Of a stretch of DNA of 45,951 bases, positions 7,880-16,743 are shown one piece after another (within the stretch, counting starts at the first letter, position 1; each line of letters opens with the position of its first letter). A program made the translations under genes and the position numbers. The notes below the pieces were generated by a model. The model did no database searches. It was not told the origin of the DNA and saw only the letters and a list, made by a program, of their open reading frames with translations. The DNA is taken from contig JAZONV010000054.1 of the NCBI GenBank assembly GCA_045654685.1, forward strand, positions 1-45,951, read 5' to 3'. The DNA is from RGIG1828 sp045654685 (GTDB taxonomy: Bacteria; Bacillota; Clostridia; UMGS1810).

Positions 7880-9016
7880 ATGAAAAAAATAATTAGTATG
7901 CTTTTATTAACTTGTTTAACATCTAATTTTCTGTCTTTGTATGTAACTGCAGAGGAAAGTCTGGAAATTTCTGCACCTTCAGCATTTCTTATGGAATATG
8001 AAACGGGTAATGTACTGTATGAGAAAAATCCTGACGAAAAAAGAGCACTTGCAAGTGTGACTAAAATAATGACATTATTGCTTACTATGGAGGAAATATA
8101 TTCCGGTAATCTTAAATATGATGATATTGTAACCGGATCAGAATATGCCAAAAGTTTTGGTGGCTCCACAATATTTCTTGATGCAGGGGAAAAAATGACT
8201 GTACAGGATATCATAAAGGGAATAACCGTTGCATCAGGAAATGATGCATCTGTTGCTATTGCGGAACATATTTGCGGTAGTGAATCTGTATTTGTTTCAA
8301 GAATGAACGAAAAAGCACAAAAACTTGGTATGACCGGAACGAACTTTGTAAACTGTAACGGACTCGATGCAGAGGGGCATTATTCAACAGCAAGAGATAT
8401 TGCCACAATGTCAAGAGAACTTATGAAATATGAGGATATATTTAGATTTACAAATATATGGATGGATTCTTTGAGAAATGGTGAATTTACACTTTCAAAT
8501 ACAAATAAGCTTATCAGGTTTTACGATGGTGCAACCGGGCTCAAAACCGGAAGTACAAATAACGCAAAATTTTGTATTAGTGCAACAGCAAAAAGAAACG
8601 GCATGCACTTGATAGCGGTCATAATGGGAGCTGAAACATCAAAAAGCAGGCAGGCAGATGCAAGTACACTTCTTGATTTTGGATTTGACAATTTTTCATC
8701 AGAATCTATCATTGATAAAACACAAAAATACGATGATATACAAGTTTCTAAAGGGTTAAAGACCAAAGCTGATATATATCCATCGGAAAGCATTGTTTAT
8801 TTATCAAAAAAGAATGATAATGTTAAAGTAGATGTAATTTCTGAAATGGCAGAAAAAAATAAGGCTCCTGTATCAAAAGGTGATATAGCAGGAACCTTGA
8901 AGGTTATGATTAATAATAAAGAATATAAAAAAATCAATTTGTTATATGGTGAAAGTGTTGACAAAATTTCACTTGCACATCTTGGAAACAAATATATCAA
9001 GAACTGGATTTGTTAA
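7880..9016 (+). CDS. dacF: D-alanyl-D-alanine carboxypeptidase (DacF type, low-mass PBP)
   Basis: Trims the terminal D-Ala from peptidoglycan pentapeptides outside the membrane. It has a signal peptide (residues 1-24, MKKIISMLLLTC start). All three penicillin-binding motifs are present: SVTK (59-62), SGN (119-121) and KTG (222-224). The extra C-terminal beta domain (about 270-378) is typical of class C low-mass PBPs. The start is ATG 7880 with GGGTGAT upstream. DacF versus DacB subtype cannot be settled here. The 3' end overlaps the convergent acetyltransferase gene by 20 bp. Confidence 0.92.
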   Translation: MKKIISMLLLTCLTSNFLSLYVTAEESLEISAPSAFLMEYETGNVLYEKNPDEKRALASVTKIMTLLLTMEEIYSGNLKYDDIVTGSEYAKSFGGSTIFLDAGEKMTVQDIIKGITVASGNDASVAIAEHICGSESVFVSRMNEKAQKLGMTGTNFVNCNGLDAEGHYSTARDIATMSRELMKYEDIFRFTNIWMDSLRNGEFTLSNTNKLIRFYDGATGLKTGSTNNAKFCISATAKRNGMHLIAVIMGAETSKSRQADASTLLDFGFDNFSSESIIDKTQKYDDIQVSKGLKTKADIYPSESIVYLSKKNDNVKVDVISEMAEKNKAPVSKGDIAGTLKVMINNKEYKKINLLYGESVDKISLAHLGNKYIKNWIC

Positions 9017-9545
9017 ACTCTGATTTCAACATACCATAATATATGGTATCGTGATATTCACCGTTTGAATATGACATTTGTCTGAGTTTTCCTTCAAAAA
9101 CAAATCCGAGTTTTTCATGAAACTTTATTGATGGGATATTATAATCATAAATATATACATTTACTTTGTTATATCTCAATTCATTAAAGTAATAGTTCAG
9201 AACAATTTTCACAGCTTCCGAAGCGTATCCCTGACCTTTAAAAGAGTCTTTGATAAATAATCCGTACTTGAATGTACCATTCTTTTTGTCACAATCAAAA
9301 GTTGTCAAATATCCGGCTTTTTCGTTGTTTTTTGTGAAAATTGTAAATGAGAAATCATCAGATTTATTTGATTCGTTTTTTTCAAGTGATGATATCATAT
9401 ATTTTACAGAACGCGGAAAATCTATATAATCATACCTTTTCATCATATCTGTATCATAATTGCCTGATTCATCAACAAATAAATCAACATCATCTGTAGT
9501 TGTTTGTTTTAAAGTTACTTTATCATTACTCCAAATATTATCCAT
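8997..9545 (-). CDS. GNAT family N-acetyltransferase (RimJ/RimL type)
   Basis: Transfers acetyl from acetyl-CoA to an amine; the substrate is unknown. At 182 aa it has the Q/RxxGxG/A acetyl-CoA loop as KGQGYASEAV and the RimL-type signature RYNKVNVYIYDYNIPS followed by KLGFVFEG. TAGGAGA precedes ATG 9545. It is convergent with and overlaps dacF, and divergent from the YihY gene with about 33 bp between starts. Confidence 0.88.
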   Translation of the reverse strand: MDNIWSNDKVTLKQTTTDDVDLFVDESGNYDTDMMKRYDYIDFPRSVKYMISSLEKNESNKSDDFSFTIFTKNNEKAGYLTTFDCDKKNGTFKYGLFIKDSFKGQGYASEAVKIVLNYYFNELRYNKVNVYIYDYNIPSIKFHEKLGFVFEGKLRQMSYSNGEYHDTIYYGMLKSEFNKSSS

Positions 9546-9578
9546 AATATTTTCTCCTAATAATTAAAGGTAAAAATC

Positions 9579-10400
9579 ATGTTTAAATTCACATATATAG
9601 ATTTCAAAAAAATAACAGCAGATATTCAGCAAAAACATATTTCGGCATTTGCTGCACAGGTATCATTTTACTTTATTATGTCATTATTCCCGATGATGAC
9701 TCTGGTTTTTTCCATGTTAGATTCTTTAAAAACAAATATTCCCGGTCTTCAAATTGATACAGGTATTGAAATCGCTGTATTATATGATTCTGTTTCAAAA
9801 ATACCGATAATTTCTTTCAGCACATTACTGGCTGCATGGTCATCAGGAAAAACATTTGGTGCACTAAAAGATGGTTTTCAGTATATTCTATCCGATTGCA
9901 CTAAAACAGGATATATCAGAAAGAGAATAGGGGGTATTATCATATCCGTGATATTTTCTGTTATTGTTTCTTTGATTGTAATTATTTCAATTTACGGAAC
10001 TATGATAATTGATTTTGTTTTTTCTGAATACAGACAATATGCACAGTATTTCAGTATTGTAAAATTGATAAAGAAAATATTTGTTATTATATCGCTGTTT
10101 TTGATTACTTTTTTGACATATCGACTGTTGCCTGATTGGAATACTGATGAAAAGAATATTCCGAAAAACAAAAAAATTATATTTGTTTCAGCTGTCGTTT
10201 CTGCAGTAATATATACCTATACAGTATTTTTCTCTTTATATATTGTTGAATATTCGAACGTAAATATAATTTACAACAATATGACTTCATTGGTATCTTT
10301 TATGATACTGACATATGGTATAGTATATGTTTTTATTTTGGGATTCAGAGTTCTCGTGTATAAGAATAATGATTATCTTTGTACAGATTCAAATTTATAG
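9579..10400 (+). CDS. YihY/UPF0761 family integral membrane protein
   Basis: 273-aa protein with about six transmembrane helices and the family start FAAQVSFYFIMSLFPM. It is related to the BrkB/YihY family, once wrongly called RNase BN. Its role is unresolved; some members are suggested to be transporters. AAAGGT lies 13 bases before ATG 9579. The 3' end overlaps the convergent S41 protease gene by 28 bp. Confidence 0.88.
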   Translation: MFKFTYIDFKKITADIQQKHISAFAAQVSFYFIMSLFPMMTLVFSMLDSLKTNIPGLQIDTGIEIAVLYDSVSKIPIISFSTLLAAWSSGKTFGALKDGFQYILSDCTKTGYIRKRIGGIIISVIFSVIVSLIVIISIYGTMIIDFVFSEYRQYAQYFSIVKLIKKIFVIISLFLITFLTYRLLPDWNTDEKNIPKNKKIIFVSAVVSAVIYTYTVFFSLYIVEYSNVNIIYNNMTSLVSFMILTYGIVYVFILGFRVLVYKNNDYLCTDSNL

Positions 10401-11875
10401 TCTTGCCAGTTTTCGTTCTTGAATATCTCAACAGCCCTTTTGTATATGTTGTTTTGGAGAACATCGTTGCCGTTTAAAATTTCTTCGAGTTTTAACTGTG
10501 TTGTTATATCGGCCACGCCATAGGGATATAATTGTGTTATACTCTGAAAAGCTGTTACGGCTTCTTTGGTTTTTTCGTCATAAATTTCGTCGGGAATGCC
10601 TATTTCATATCCGAGGAAATACAACCTTTCCTCTATAGCATACACATCAAGACCTGTGTCTCCAACTTTCATTACACGCTCATATGTTATTTTTTTATAA
10701 TCAGATTTTGAATAATTTGTAATTTTATCTTCAACATAAACATCCGGACCAACACCGATATCATTAATCTTTCTTTTATTTGGTGATAAATATTCAGCCT
10801 CGGTCATTTTTATTCCTCCGCCTATTTTAAAACTGGTGATGTTTTGCATTGTTCCTTTACCATAGGTGTCTGTTCCCACAACTATTCCTACTCCGGTATC
10901 CTGAACTGCAGCGGACAAAGCTTCAGATGCGCTTGCGCTGTTGCTGTTTACAAGAACTGCAAGATTGTATTTTGGGTTTTTATTTGTTGAATAGAGTGTA
11001 TTGTTTCTTCTTGGTTCTTTAAATTCAAAATGAATAACAGGCCCTTCCGGAATGAAAAGAGAGGCTATTTCAATCATTGTTGTAACAGAACCACCGGGGT
11101 TATCCCTTAAATCAAGTATGATATCTTTAATGTTTTTTTCATCAAAATATTTCAATGCTTCTGAAACAAATTCGCCGGCGTGATCGTAAAAGTCGTATAG
11201 AGCAATATATCCTATGGTTTCATTTTCTACAGCTTGATAAAAACCGGGCTCAATTATAACTTTTCTACGAGTTGTGGTAATGGATAATGATTCGTTGTTT
11301 CTGGATACAACAATATTGACAGTTGTATTTTCGGGACCTGTCACATAACTTTTTGCTACATCAAAGTCCATCCCCAAAATGTTTACTCCATCAACGGCTG
11401 TTATGTAATCTCCGACTTTAAATCCGGATTCTTTAGCAGGAGAATTGTTGTATACCTTGTTGATAAGCAGACCTTTACCTGTTGATGTTACCATAATACC
11501 TATTCCAAAGACTTCGTTAGTCATATTATTAATATATTTTTCAAATTCTTCTTCTGTGTAATATGAAGTATGTTGATCCAAAGAATCAAACAATGCCTTA
11601 AATGCATCATCAAGAAGTTCGGGATTATCAGATATTATCTTTCCCAATGCAGCACGATAAAGTTCTTCTTCTGTCACGTCAAATTTATATTTTGACATTA
11701 TCAAAGCGACGGCTTGTTCAACATAAAATTTTGCAAGTGCACCTTGATTAACCGATTCTTTGACAGCGTTGTCTGATAAAGCGGTTGTATTTGCGCTATA
11801 TCCTGATATTGTTGATGAAAGCGTAAATATTATGGTCAATAAACATATGAAAGTTTTTATCGTTTTGTTTTTCAT
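10373..11875 (-). CDS. Carboxy-terminal processing protease, S41 family, with PG-binding domain
   Basis: Exported serine protease of the CtpA/CtpB type. The order is signal peptide (residues 1-29), helical region, PDZ domain (about 115-200, with GIGIMVT and SGFKVGDYI), catalytic domain and a C-terminal peptidoglycan-binding domain (about 410-490). The catalytic Ser 317 in SASASEAL and Lys 340 in YGKGTMQ are present. At 500 aa with a PG-binding tail it matches Clostridial/Bacillus CtpB-like enzymes, some of which cleave SpoIVFA in sporulation. That role here is an inference. It lies 16 bp after argS. Confidence 0.93.
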   Translation of the reverse strand: MKNKTIKTFICLLTIIFTLSSTISGYSANTTALSDNAVKESVNQGALAKFYVEQAVALIMSKYKFDVTEEELYRAALGKIISDNPELLDDAFKALFDSLDQHTSYYTEEEFEKYINNMTNEVFGIGIMVTSTGKGLLINKVYNNSPAKESGFKVGDYITAVDGVNILGMDFDVAKSYVTGPENTTVNIVVSRNNESLSITTTRRKVIIEPGFYQAVENETIGYIALYDFYDHAGEFVSEALKYFDEKNIKDIILDLRDNPGGSVTTMIEIASLFIPEGPVIHFEFKEPRRNNTLYSTNKNPKYNLAVLVNSNSASASEALSAAVQDTGVGIVVGTDTYGKGTMQNITSFKIGGGIKMTEAEYLSPNKRKINDIGVGPDVYVEDKITNYSKSDYKKITYERVMKVGDTGLDVYAIEERLYFLGYEIGIPDEIYDEKTKEAVTAFQSITQLYPYGVADITTQLKLEEILNGNDVLQNNIYKRAVEIFKNENWQDYKFESVQR

Positions 11876-11890
11876 TTTGCTACATCCTTA

Positions 11891-13600
11891 TTACATTTTT
11901 TCGGGTGCGTTAATTTTAAGAATTCTGAAAACATTTTTTATAACACTTTTTGTTATGTGACAAAGCAACAATCTTGCTTGCATAAGTTTTTCATCATCGC
12001 ATTTAACTCTGCAGCAATTATAGAAAGAGTGGAATAGGGCAGAAAGGTCCATAACATATCTTGTAAGTTTGCTCGGTTCCATTGATGCTGCGCTTTGTAA
12101 AATTTCGTTTGGATAAGAAATGATTTTTTCGATGAGTTCCATCTCTGCATCTTCTTTGAGAAGTGTAAGATCTATCTCATCAATGGGTTTCAGACTAATA
12201 CCTTCGGATGCCAAGTTGCGAATTATACTTGAAATACGTGCGTGAGCATATTGTACATAAAATACAGGATTATCATTGTTTTGTGCAATTGCCAGATCAA
12301 GATCAAATTCAAGATGACTTCCTGCTTGGCGGAGATTGAAGAAAAATCTTGCTGCATCTATTCCTATGTCTTCAACAAGATCGGAAAGTGTTATCATTTC
12401 ACCGGTTCTTTTCGACATTCTTACAGCTTCTCCGTTTTTAACAAGTCTTACAAGCTGCATTATAACAATATCAAGCTTTGAACCATCACATCCAATGGCA
12501 TCCATAGCACCTTTCATTCTTGCTACATGCCCGTGGTGGTCAGCACCCCAAATATTTATAACTTGGTCAAAATTTCTTTTTTCAAACTTGTTACGATGAT
12601 ACGCAATATCTACAGCAAAATAGGTTGGGAAACCGTTGGCTCTTATAAGAACATCATCCTTTTCACTTCCGAATTCGGTTGATTTGAACCAGAGTGCTCC
12701 TTCTTTTTCATATGTCAAAGAGCTTTTTTTCAAAAGCTCGATTGTTTCCTGAACTTCACCATTTTGATGAATACTGCTTTCGTGGAACCAAACATCATAA
12801 TTTATGCGATAATCATTAAGGTCGGATTTTAATTTACTTATATTGTGTTCAAGACCATATTTTGTTAATGCATCTTTTCTTTCATCACTTGATGTCTCCA
12901 AATATTTATCGCCATGAATTCCGATAAATTCTTTTGCAAGAACCTTTATGTCATTTCCCTGATACCAGTCTTCAGAAAATTCTACGGCATCTTCACCTTT
13001 GAGAGCCTGTATATAGCGTGCTTCAAGAGAGTTAGCAAATTTTTCAACCTGAGCTCCTGCATCATTTATATAAAATTCTCTTGTAACGTCGTATCCTGCC
13101 ATGTCAAGAACGCTTGCAAGACTGTCACCCAATGCTCCTCCTCTTGCATTTCCCATGTGCATCGGACCGGTTGGGTTTGCGCTGACAAATTCTACCATAA
13201 CTTTTTTGCCTTTTCCAACATCAAGCCTTCCGAAATCATCTCCAAGAATATATGCTGATTTGAGAGCATCATAAATTCTTGATTTTGCTAAATGAAAATT
13301 AATAAATCCCGGGCCGGCTATTTCAGCTTTTTCAATATAGGTATTTTCTGTATCCATACCATCTATGATTGCTTTTGCAATTGCTGCCGGTGCAGTTTTT
13401 AATACTTTGGTAAGCTTCATTGCAATATTTGAAGAGAAATCTCCGTGTGATTTTTCTTTGGGTATTTCGGTTTCAATTTCTGTTGCAAGTGCAAGTTCAA
13501 TCTGTTCTTCGGTTACATTTATTGAGTCGCTTATCTTTTTGATTGAATTGAATATGGAATCCTGAATTTGTTTTTTTGTTTCTGAAATAACGTTTGTCAT
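11891..13600 (-). CDS. argS: Arginyl-tRNA synthetase
   Basis: Class I synthetase that charges tRNA-Arg with arginine. The order is N-terminal Add-1 domain, HIGH signature as ANPTGPMHMGNARGG (HMGN 148-151), a KMSKS-like RMSKRTGEMI loop, and the DALR anticodon-binding domain at the C-terminus (FYNCCRVK). At 569 aa it is full length. GGAGG precedes ATG 13600. The start overlaps the stop of the DUF1934 gene as ATGA, so translation is coupled. Confidence 0.96.
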   Translation of the reverse strand: MTNVISETKKQIQDSIFNSIKKISDSINVTEEQIELALATEIETEIPKEKSHGDFSSNIAMKLTKVLKTAPAAIAKAIIDGMDTENTYIEKAEIAGPGFINFHLAKSRIYDALKSAYILGDDFGRLDVGKGKKVMVEFVSANPTGPMHMGNARGGALGDSLASVLDMAGYDVTREFYINDAGAQVEKFANSLEARYIQALKGEDAVEFSEDWYQGNDIKVLAKEFIGIHGDKYLETSSDERKDALTKYGLEHNISKLKSDLNDYRINYDVWFHESSIHQNGEVQETIELLKKSSLTYEKEGALWFKSTEFGSEKDDVLIRANGFPTYFAVDIAYHRNKFEKRNFDQVINIWGADHHGHVARMKGAMDAIGCDGSKLDIVIMQLVRLVKNGEAVRMSKRTGEMITLSDLVEDIGIDAARFFFNLRQAGSHLEFDLDLAIAQNNDNPVFYVQYAHARISSIIRNLASEGISLKPIDEIDLTLLKEDAEMELIEKIISYPNEILQSAASMEPSKLTRYVMDLSALFHSFYNCCRVKCDDEKLMQARLLLCHITKSVIKNVFRILKINAPEKM

Positions 13601-14028
13601 ATGTTATGCCTCCTGATTTCTATTTCAAAGTTATTCTTGCTTGATGTGGAGCTGTTTACGTCAAGATAATAATCGACGTTAATTTTGCCACCTTCATCAT
13701 TAACATCAATATCAAGTTTATCTGTAAATATACCTATTGTCAGATCTCCGTAGGGGGTATTATAGTAGGTGGATGTCTTTCTGTCCTTCATAAAAAGCAT
13801 ATGTGTGTTTACGCTACCTTTCCTTTGAAGTGACACATAATTTTTCCCTACTTCAATCATTGTTTTAGTGCCTTCAAGACCGGTGATTTCAGACTCTTCA
13901 TAATCAATAAAATATACACCGTCCTGGTTTTCAAAATCGGCTTCAGTCGTTAAACTTATGTCTGTGTTGTCATCCTGATCATCATAGGCTTGTAAGCCTT
14001 TGATAGATAATATATATTTTTTATTCAT
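13597..14028 (-). CDS. DUF1934 / YwiB-like beta-barrel protein, 143 aa
   Basis: Lipocalin-like beta-barrel family often found upstream of argS in Firmicutes (ywiB next to argS in Bacillus). Visible family features are the pattern of beta strands, YFIDYEES early, and a central strand with HMLFMK before a PYGDLTIGI segment. No catalytic role is known. It overlaps argS by 4 bp and lies 16 bp after ddl; the context agrees with the family. Confidence 0.85.
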   Translation of the reverse strand: MNKKYILSIKGLQAYDDQDDNTDISLTTEADFENQDGVYFIDYEESEITGLEGTKTMIEVGKNYVSLQRKGSVNTHMLFMKDRKTSTYYNTPYGDLTIGIFTDKLDIDVNDEGGKINVDYYLDVNSSTSSKNNFEIEIRRHNI

Positions 14029-14044
14029 TTACTTTCTCCTAAGT

Positions 14045-15112
14045 TTAATCTTCCAGAGCAATCTCTATTATTTCATTAAGAAGTTCAGGATATGATAACC
14101 CTGAATCCATAAAAAGTTTAGGATACATACTTATGCTTGTGAATCCGGGGAGAGTGTTGATTTCATTAATCCATACACAGTCTTTTTCTTCATCCACAAA
14201 GAAATCAACTCTTGAAAGTCCTTTGCCATCAAGTGCTTCAAAAGCTTTAATAGCATTTTTTCTTACAATTTCAGAATATTTGTCGTCAATATTTGCGGGA
14301 ATATGAGTTTCGCTTGTGCTGTCACTGCTGTATTTTGCATCATATGTATAAAATTCCTGAGAGGCAAATATTTCGCCGACACGTGATGCTCTCACATTAC
14401 CTCTGTTTCCGAGAACAGCACATTCTACTTCGTGACCGGTGAGAAGTTCTTCAACAAGGATTTTTCTGTCGAATTTAAATGCTTCGTCAATTGCATTCAT
14501 AAGTTCCTCTCTGTTTTTTGCCTTGCCGATTCCGATTGATGATCCCGCATTTGCAGGTTTAATGAACACGGGATATCCAAGTTTTGATTCAATCTCTTGG
14601 ATTTTTTCATTAATAGTATTATTATATTCATGTTTGCGGATTTCTACCCAATCTGCTTGATTAATCCCTGCGTTTTTAAATATTATTTTTGTAAATGTTT
14701 TATCCATTCCGACACTTGATGCGATAATGCCGACACCTGCATATTTAATTGATGCAAGTTCAAATAATCCCTGGATTGTTCCGTCTTCTCCGTTTTTCCC
14801 ATGAAGCACCGGGAAAGCAACATCGAAAGGAATTTTTTCATATGTACCATCTTTTTTAGTGGTTATTAGGGCAGACTCTTTGCTGCCGTGTAATATGCTG
14901 ACGGGCAGAAGTGAGGGATTGTACCAGTTATCCGATGGTATATTCGAATAATCTCCTTCATACAAATACCATTTTCCGTCTTTTGTTATACCAACAGGTA
15001 TTATATCATATAATTCTTTGTCAATGTTTGTAATAACAGAATATGCTGATCTTAAAGAAATTTCATATTCGGTTGATTCGCCACCGAATAATACACATAT
15101 TTTCTTCTTCAT
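14045..15112 (-). CDS. ddl: D-alanine--D-alanine ligase
   Basis: ATP-grasp ligase that makes D-Ala-D-Ala for peptidoglycan precursors in the cytosol. Seen: N-terminal VLFGGESTEYEISL, HGKNGEDGTIQG, ATP-grasp VFIKPANAGSSIG, and the omega-loop YDAKY, whose final Tyr matches D-Ala-D-Ala rather than D-Ala-D-Lac enzymes. The magnesium-binding INEINTLPGFT is present near the C-terminus. At 355 aa it is typical. A ribosome-binding site AAGGAG lies further upstream than usual, about 14 nt from ATG 15112. It is first in a leftward unit with DUF1934, argS and the S41 protease. Confidence 0.95.
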   Translation of the reverse strand: MKKKICVLFGGESTEYEISLRSAYSVITNIDKELYDIIPVGITKDGKWYLYEGDYSNIPSDNWYNPSLLPVSILHGSKESALITTKKDGTYEKIPFDVAFPVLHGKNGEDGTIQGLFELASIKYAGVGIIASSVGMDKTFTKIIFKNAGINQADWVEIRKHEYNNTINEKIQEIESKLGYPVFIKPANAGSSIGIGKAKNREELMNAIDEAFKFDRKILVEELLTGHEVECAVLGNRGNVRASRVGEIFASQEFYTYDAKYSSDSTSETHIPANIDDKYSEIVRKNAIKAFEALDGKGLSRVDFFVDEEKDCVWINEINTLPGFTSISMYPKLFMDSGLSYPELLNEIIEIALED

Positions 15113-15259
15113 AATTCACATACTACTCCTTTTTATATTCTATCATAACATTATATCACACAAATAGAAAAAAAGAAACTAAATTTTTATATTTTAGTCA
15201 AAAAAAATACACAAAAAATATGGCTAAATATTTGTTATATATGTAAATCTAAAATACTA

Positions 15260-15288
15260 TTGATTATCGCATATATTTTTGATACAAT
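15260..15288 (+). promoter_or_regulatory. Promoter of the 8-oxoguanine glycosylase gene
   Basis: TTGATT (15260-15265), 17-bp spacer, TACAAT (15283-15288). The predicted leader is only about 10 nt and contains GGTGAT just before ATG 15305. Confidence 0.65.
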
Positions 15289-15304
15289 AATAGTGGTGAT
15301 ACAA

Positions 15305-16174
15305 ATGAAAATAACAGAAAAGAATAATTCAGTAATACTTGAAAATGTTAATCATTTTTATCCGGAGCATACTTTTTTATGTGGTCAATGTTTTCGTTGG
15401 GACGAAGAGTATGATGGAAGTTTTACAGGTGTAGCATTTTCAAAAGTTGTTAATATTTCGATGAAAGAAAGAAATGTTATTATAAAAAATATAACACTTG
15501 ATGAATTTGAAAGTCAATGGAAATATTATCTTGATTTTGATACTGATTACAAACTTATAAAAGATGGTTTTAAACATGATGATAATGTCAGAAAAGCGAT
15601 GGATTTCGGGTGGGGGATAAGAATTCTCAATCAGGAAATATTTGAATGTCTGATATCATTTATAATTTCAACACAAAATACGATTCCGCGTATCAAAAAA
15701 ATCGTATCAAAATTATCAGAAATGTATGGATCTGAAATTGAATACTGCGGCAGGTCGTACTATGCTTTTCCAACAATTGAACAGCTTTGTGGTGTTACCA
15801 AAGAATCTCTTGCCGATTTGAAAGCCGGATATAGAGCAGATTATATAGTTGATGCAGTCAATAAAATATCGTCAGGTGAAGTTAATATTGATTTGATTAC
15901 GGAACTTTCATATGAAGAAGCCAAAAGTGAACTTATGAAAATCAAAGGTGTCGGACCGAAAGTTGCTGACTGTGTGTTGTTGTTTTCTGCAAACAAAAAA
16001 GAAGCATTTCCAATAGATGTATGGGTAAAAAGAACAATGCAAACACTATATCTTTCTTCAGATTCCTCGGTTAAGGAAATTGAAAAATTTGCTTCTGAAT
16101 ACTTTGGTAAATACGCCGGAGTTGCACAGCAATATTTGTTCTATTACTCAAGAGAAAACAAATTAGGTAAATAA
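15305..16174 (+). CDS. 8-oxoguanine DNA glycosylase / AP lyase (OGG1 type)
   Basis: Base-excision repair enzyme that removes 8-oxoG opposite C. An N-terminal OGG domain with TFLCGQCFRW is followed by a HhH-GPD domain. The hairpin KGVGPKVADC carries the catalytic Lys 219 (equivalent to human Lys249), and the essential Asp 238 is in PIDVW. At 289 aa it fits Clostridial OGG1-like proteins. ATG 15305 was chosen because GGTGAT precedes it; the frame up to 15260 overlaps the promoter. The next 400 bp hold only a gene fragment and att remains. Confidence 0.92.
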   Translation: MKITEKNNSVILENVNHFYPEHTFLCGQCFRWDEEYDGSFTGVAFSKVVNISMKERNVIIKNITLDEFESQWKYYLDFDTDYKLIKDGFKHDDNVRKAMDFGWGIRILNQEIFECLISFIISTQNTIPRIKKIVSKLSEMYGSEIEYCGRSYYAFPTIEQLCGVTKESLADLKAGYRADYIVDAVNKISSGEVNIDLITELSYEEAKSELMKIKGVGPKVADCVLLFSANKKEAFPIDVWVKRTMQTLYLSSDSSVKEIEKFASEYFGKYAGVAQQYLFYYSRENKLGK

Positions 16175-16179
16175 ATTTG

Positions 16180-16423
16180 TTATCTTTTTAATCTCTCATC
16201 TTTTATAAATTTACATTTTCTGGGATTTCCTTCGGACCTATATATTGTTAAACTATCTAAATCAAATATAGAACTCCATACTGTTTCGAAATTTAATGAT
16301 TTATCATATTGACACATAAATCCTTTATTGCCTTTAAGAACTTCCTTTATGTATTCTATAATATCTTTACCTGAAAACTTGGTTTGGAACTTACCACATT
16401 TAAATGATATGATAATAAAAAAT
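16180..16423 (-). pseudogene. 3' remnant of a choloylglycine-hydrolase / acyltransferase-type gene
   Basis: Read leftward, about 76 codons are open and end at a TAA at 16180, but no start codon or ribosome-binding site exists and a stop precedes the open stretch. The peptide contains FETVWSSIFDLDSLTIY then YRSEGNPRKCKF. That is the C-terminal strand-and-tail pattern of linear-amide hydrolases; compare ITVWSALYNL in the gene at 2-895. I read this as a gene truncated at its 5' side, perhaps by events at the neighbouring integration site. It is too short for secure assignment. Confidence 0.55.
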
Positions 16424-16467
16424 TAAAGTCAATAGAACAAAAAAATTATTAAAACTTTTTTGCAAAC

Positions 16468-16505
16468 AATAAATATCCTCTCATATATAACGGAGGATAT
16501 TTATT
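16468..16505. terminator. 13-bp hairpin between the gene fragment and the integration site
   Basis: 16468-16480 pairs exactly with 16493-16505, with a 12-nt loop. AT-rich flanks make it a possible terminator in either direction, but no clean T-tract marks one direction. Confidence 0.45.
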
Positions 16506-16551
16506 ATAGTTGCACCAATTTTACACCCAAACGTGAAAATTAGCAAAAAAT

Positions 16552-16582
16552 AAATCCCACAACTGCGATAGTTGTGGGATTT
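16552..16582 (-). terminator. Original rpsI terminator, now separated from rpsI by the element
   Basis: 12-bp stem (16552-16563 with 16571-16582) around a 7-nt loop. On the minus strand it is followed by ATTTATTTTTT. Its stem matches, but its loop differs from, the terminator beside rpsI at 24094-24124. It sits 12 bp beyond the left att core, where rpsI's own terminator would lie before insertion. Confidence 0.7.
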
Positions 16583-16593
16583 TGTAGATAAAG

Positions 16594-16609
16594 TAATTAT
16601 CTCTTTGAG
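16594..16609. repeat. Left attachment core (att)
   Basis: The 16-bp core TAATTATCTCTTTGAG is identical to 24135-24150. Homology continues imperfectly to the left through the terminator hairpin but stops abruptly at 16610. This places the element boundary in this core. Confidence 0.85.
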
Positions 16610-16716
16610 TTTAATTCCTATTGTTTTTTAGTGTTTTGTGATGTGGTGTATTGTTGAAAAACATAGAGTTTATCTTGTTTTTTGTTTTTTAATGTTTTCT
16701 AATTTTAATTATTGTG

Positions 16717-16735
16717 TTGCGACAGAATTGCGACA
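16717..16735. repeat. Left arm-type integrase sites
   Basis: Two copies of TTGCGACA starting at 16717 and 16728, exactly 11 bp apart. The same pair with the same spacing occurs at 24063-24081. Paired direct repeats one helical turn apart inside both ends fit binding sites for the N-terminal domain of a Tn916/lambda-type integrase. Confidence 0.7.
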
Positions 16736-16743
16736 ACTCATAT

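Noticed and set aside
14045..15112. D-Ala-D-Lac (vancomycin-resistance type) ligase
   Set aside because: The omega-loop ends in YDAKY, the D-Ala-D-Ala type, and no vanH or vanX neighbours exist.
16175..16593. Transposase remnant next to the att site
   Set aside because: The translated fragment shows hydrolase-type C-terminal pattern and no transposase motif or inverted terminal repeats.
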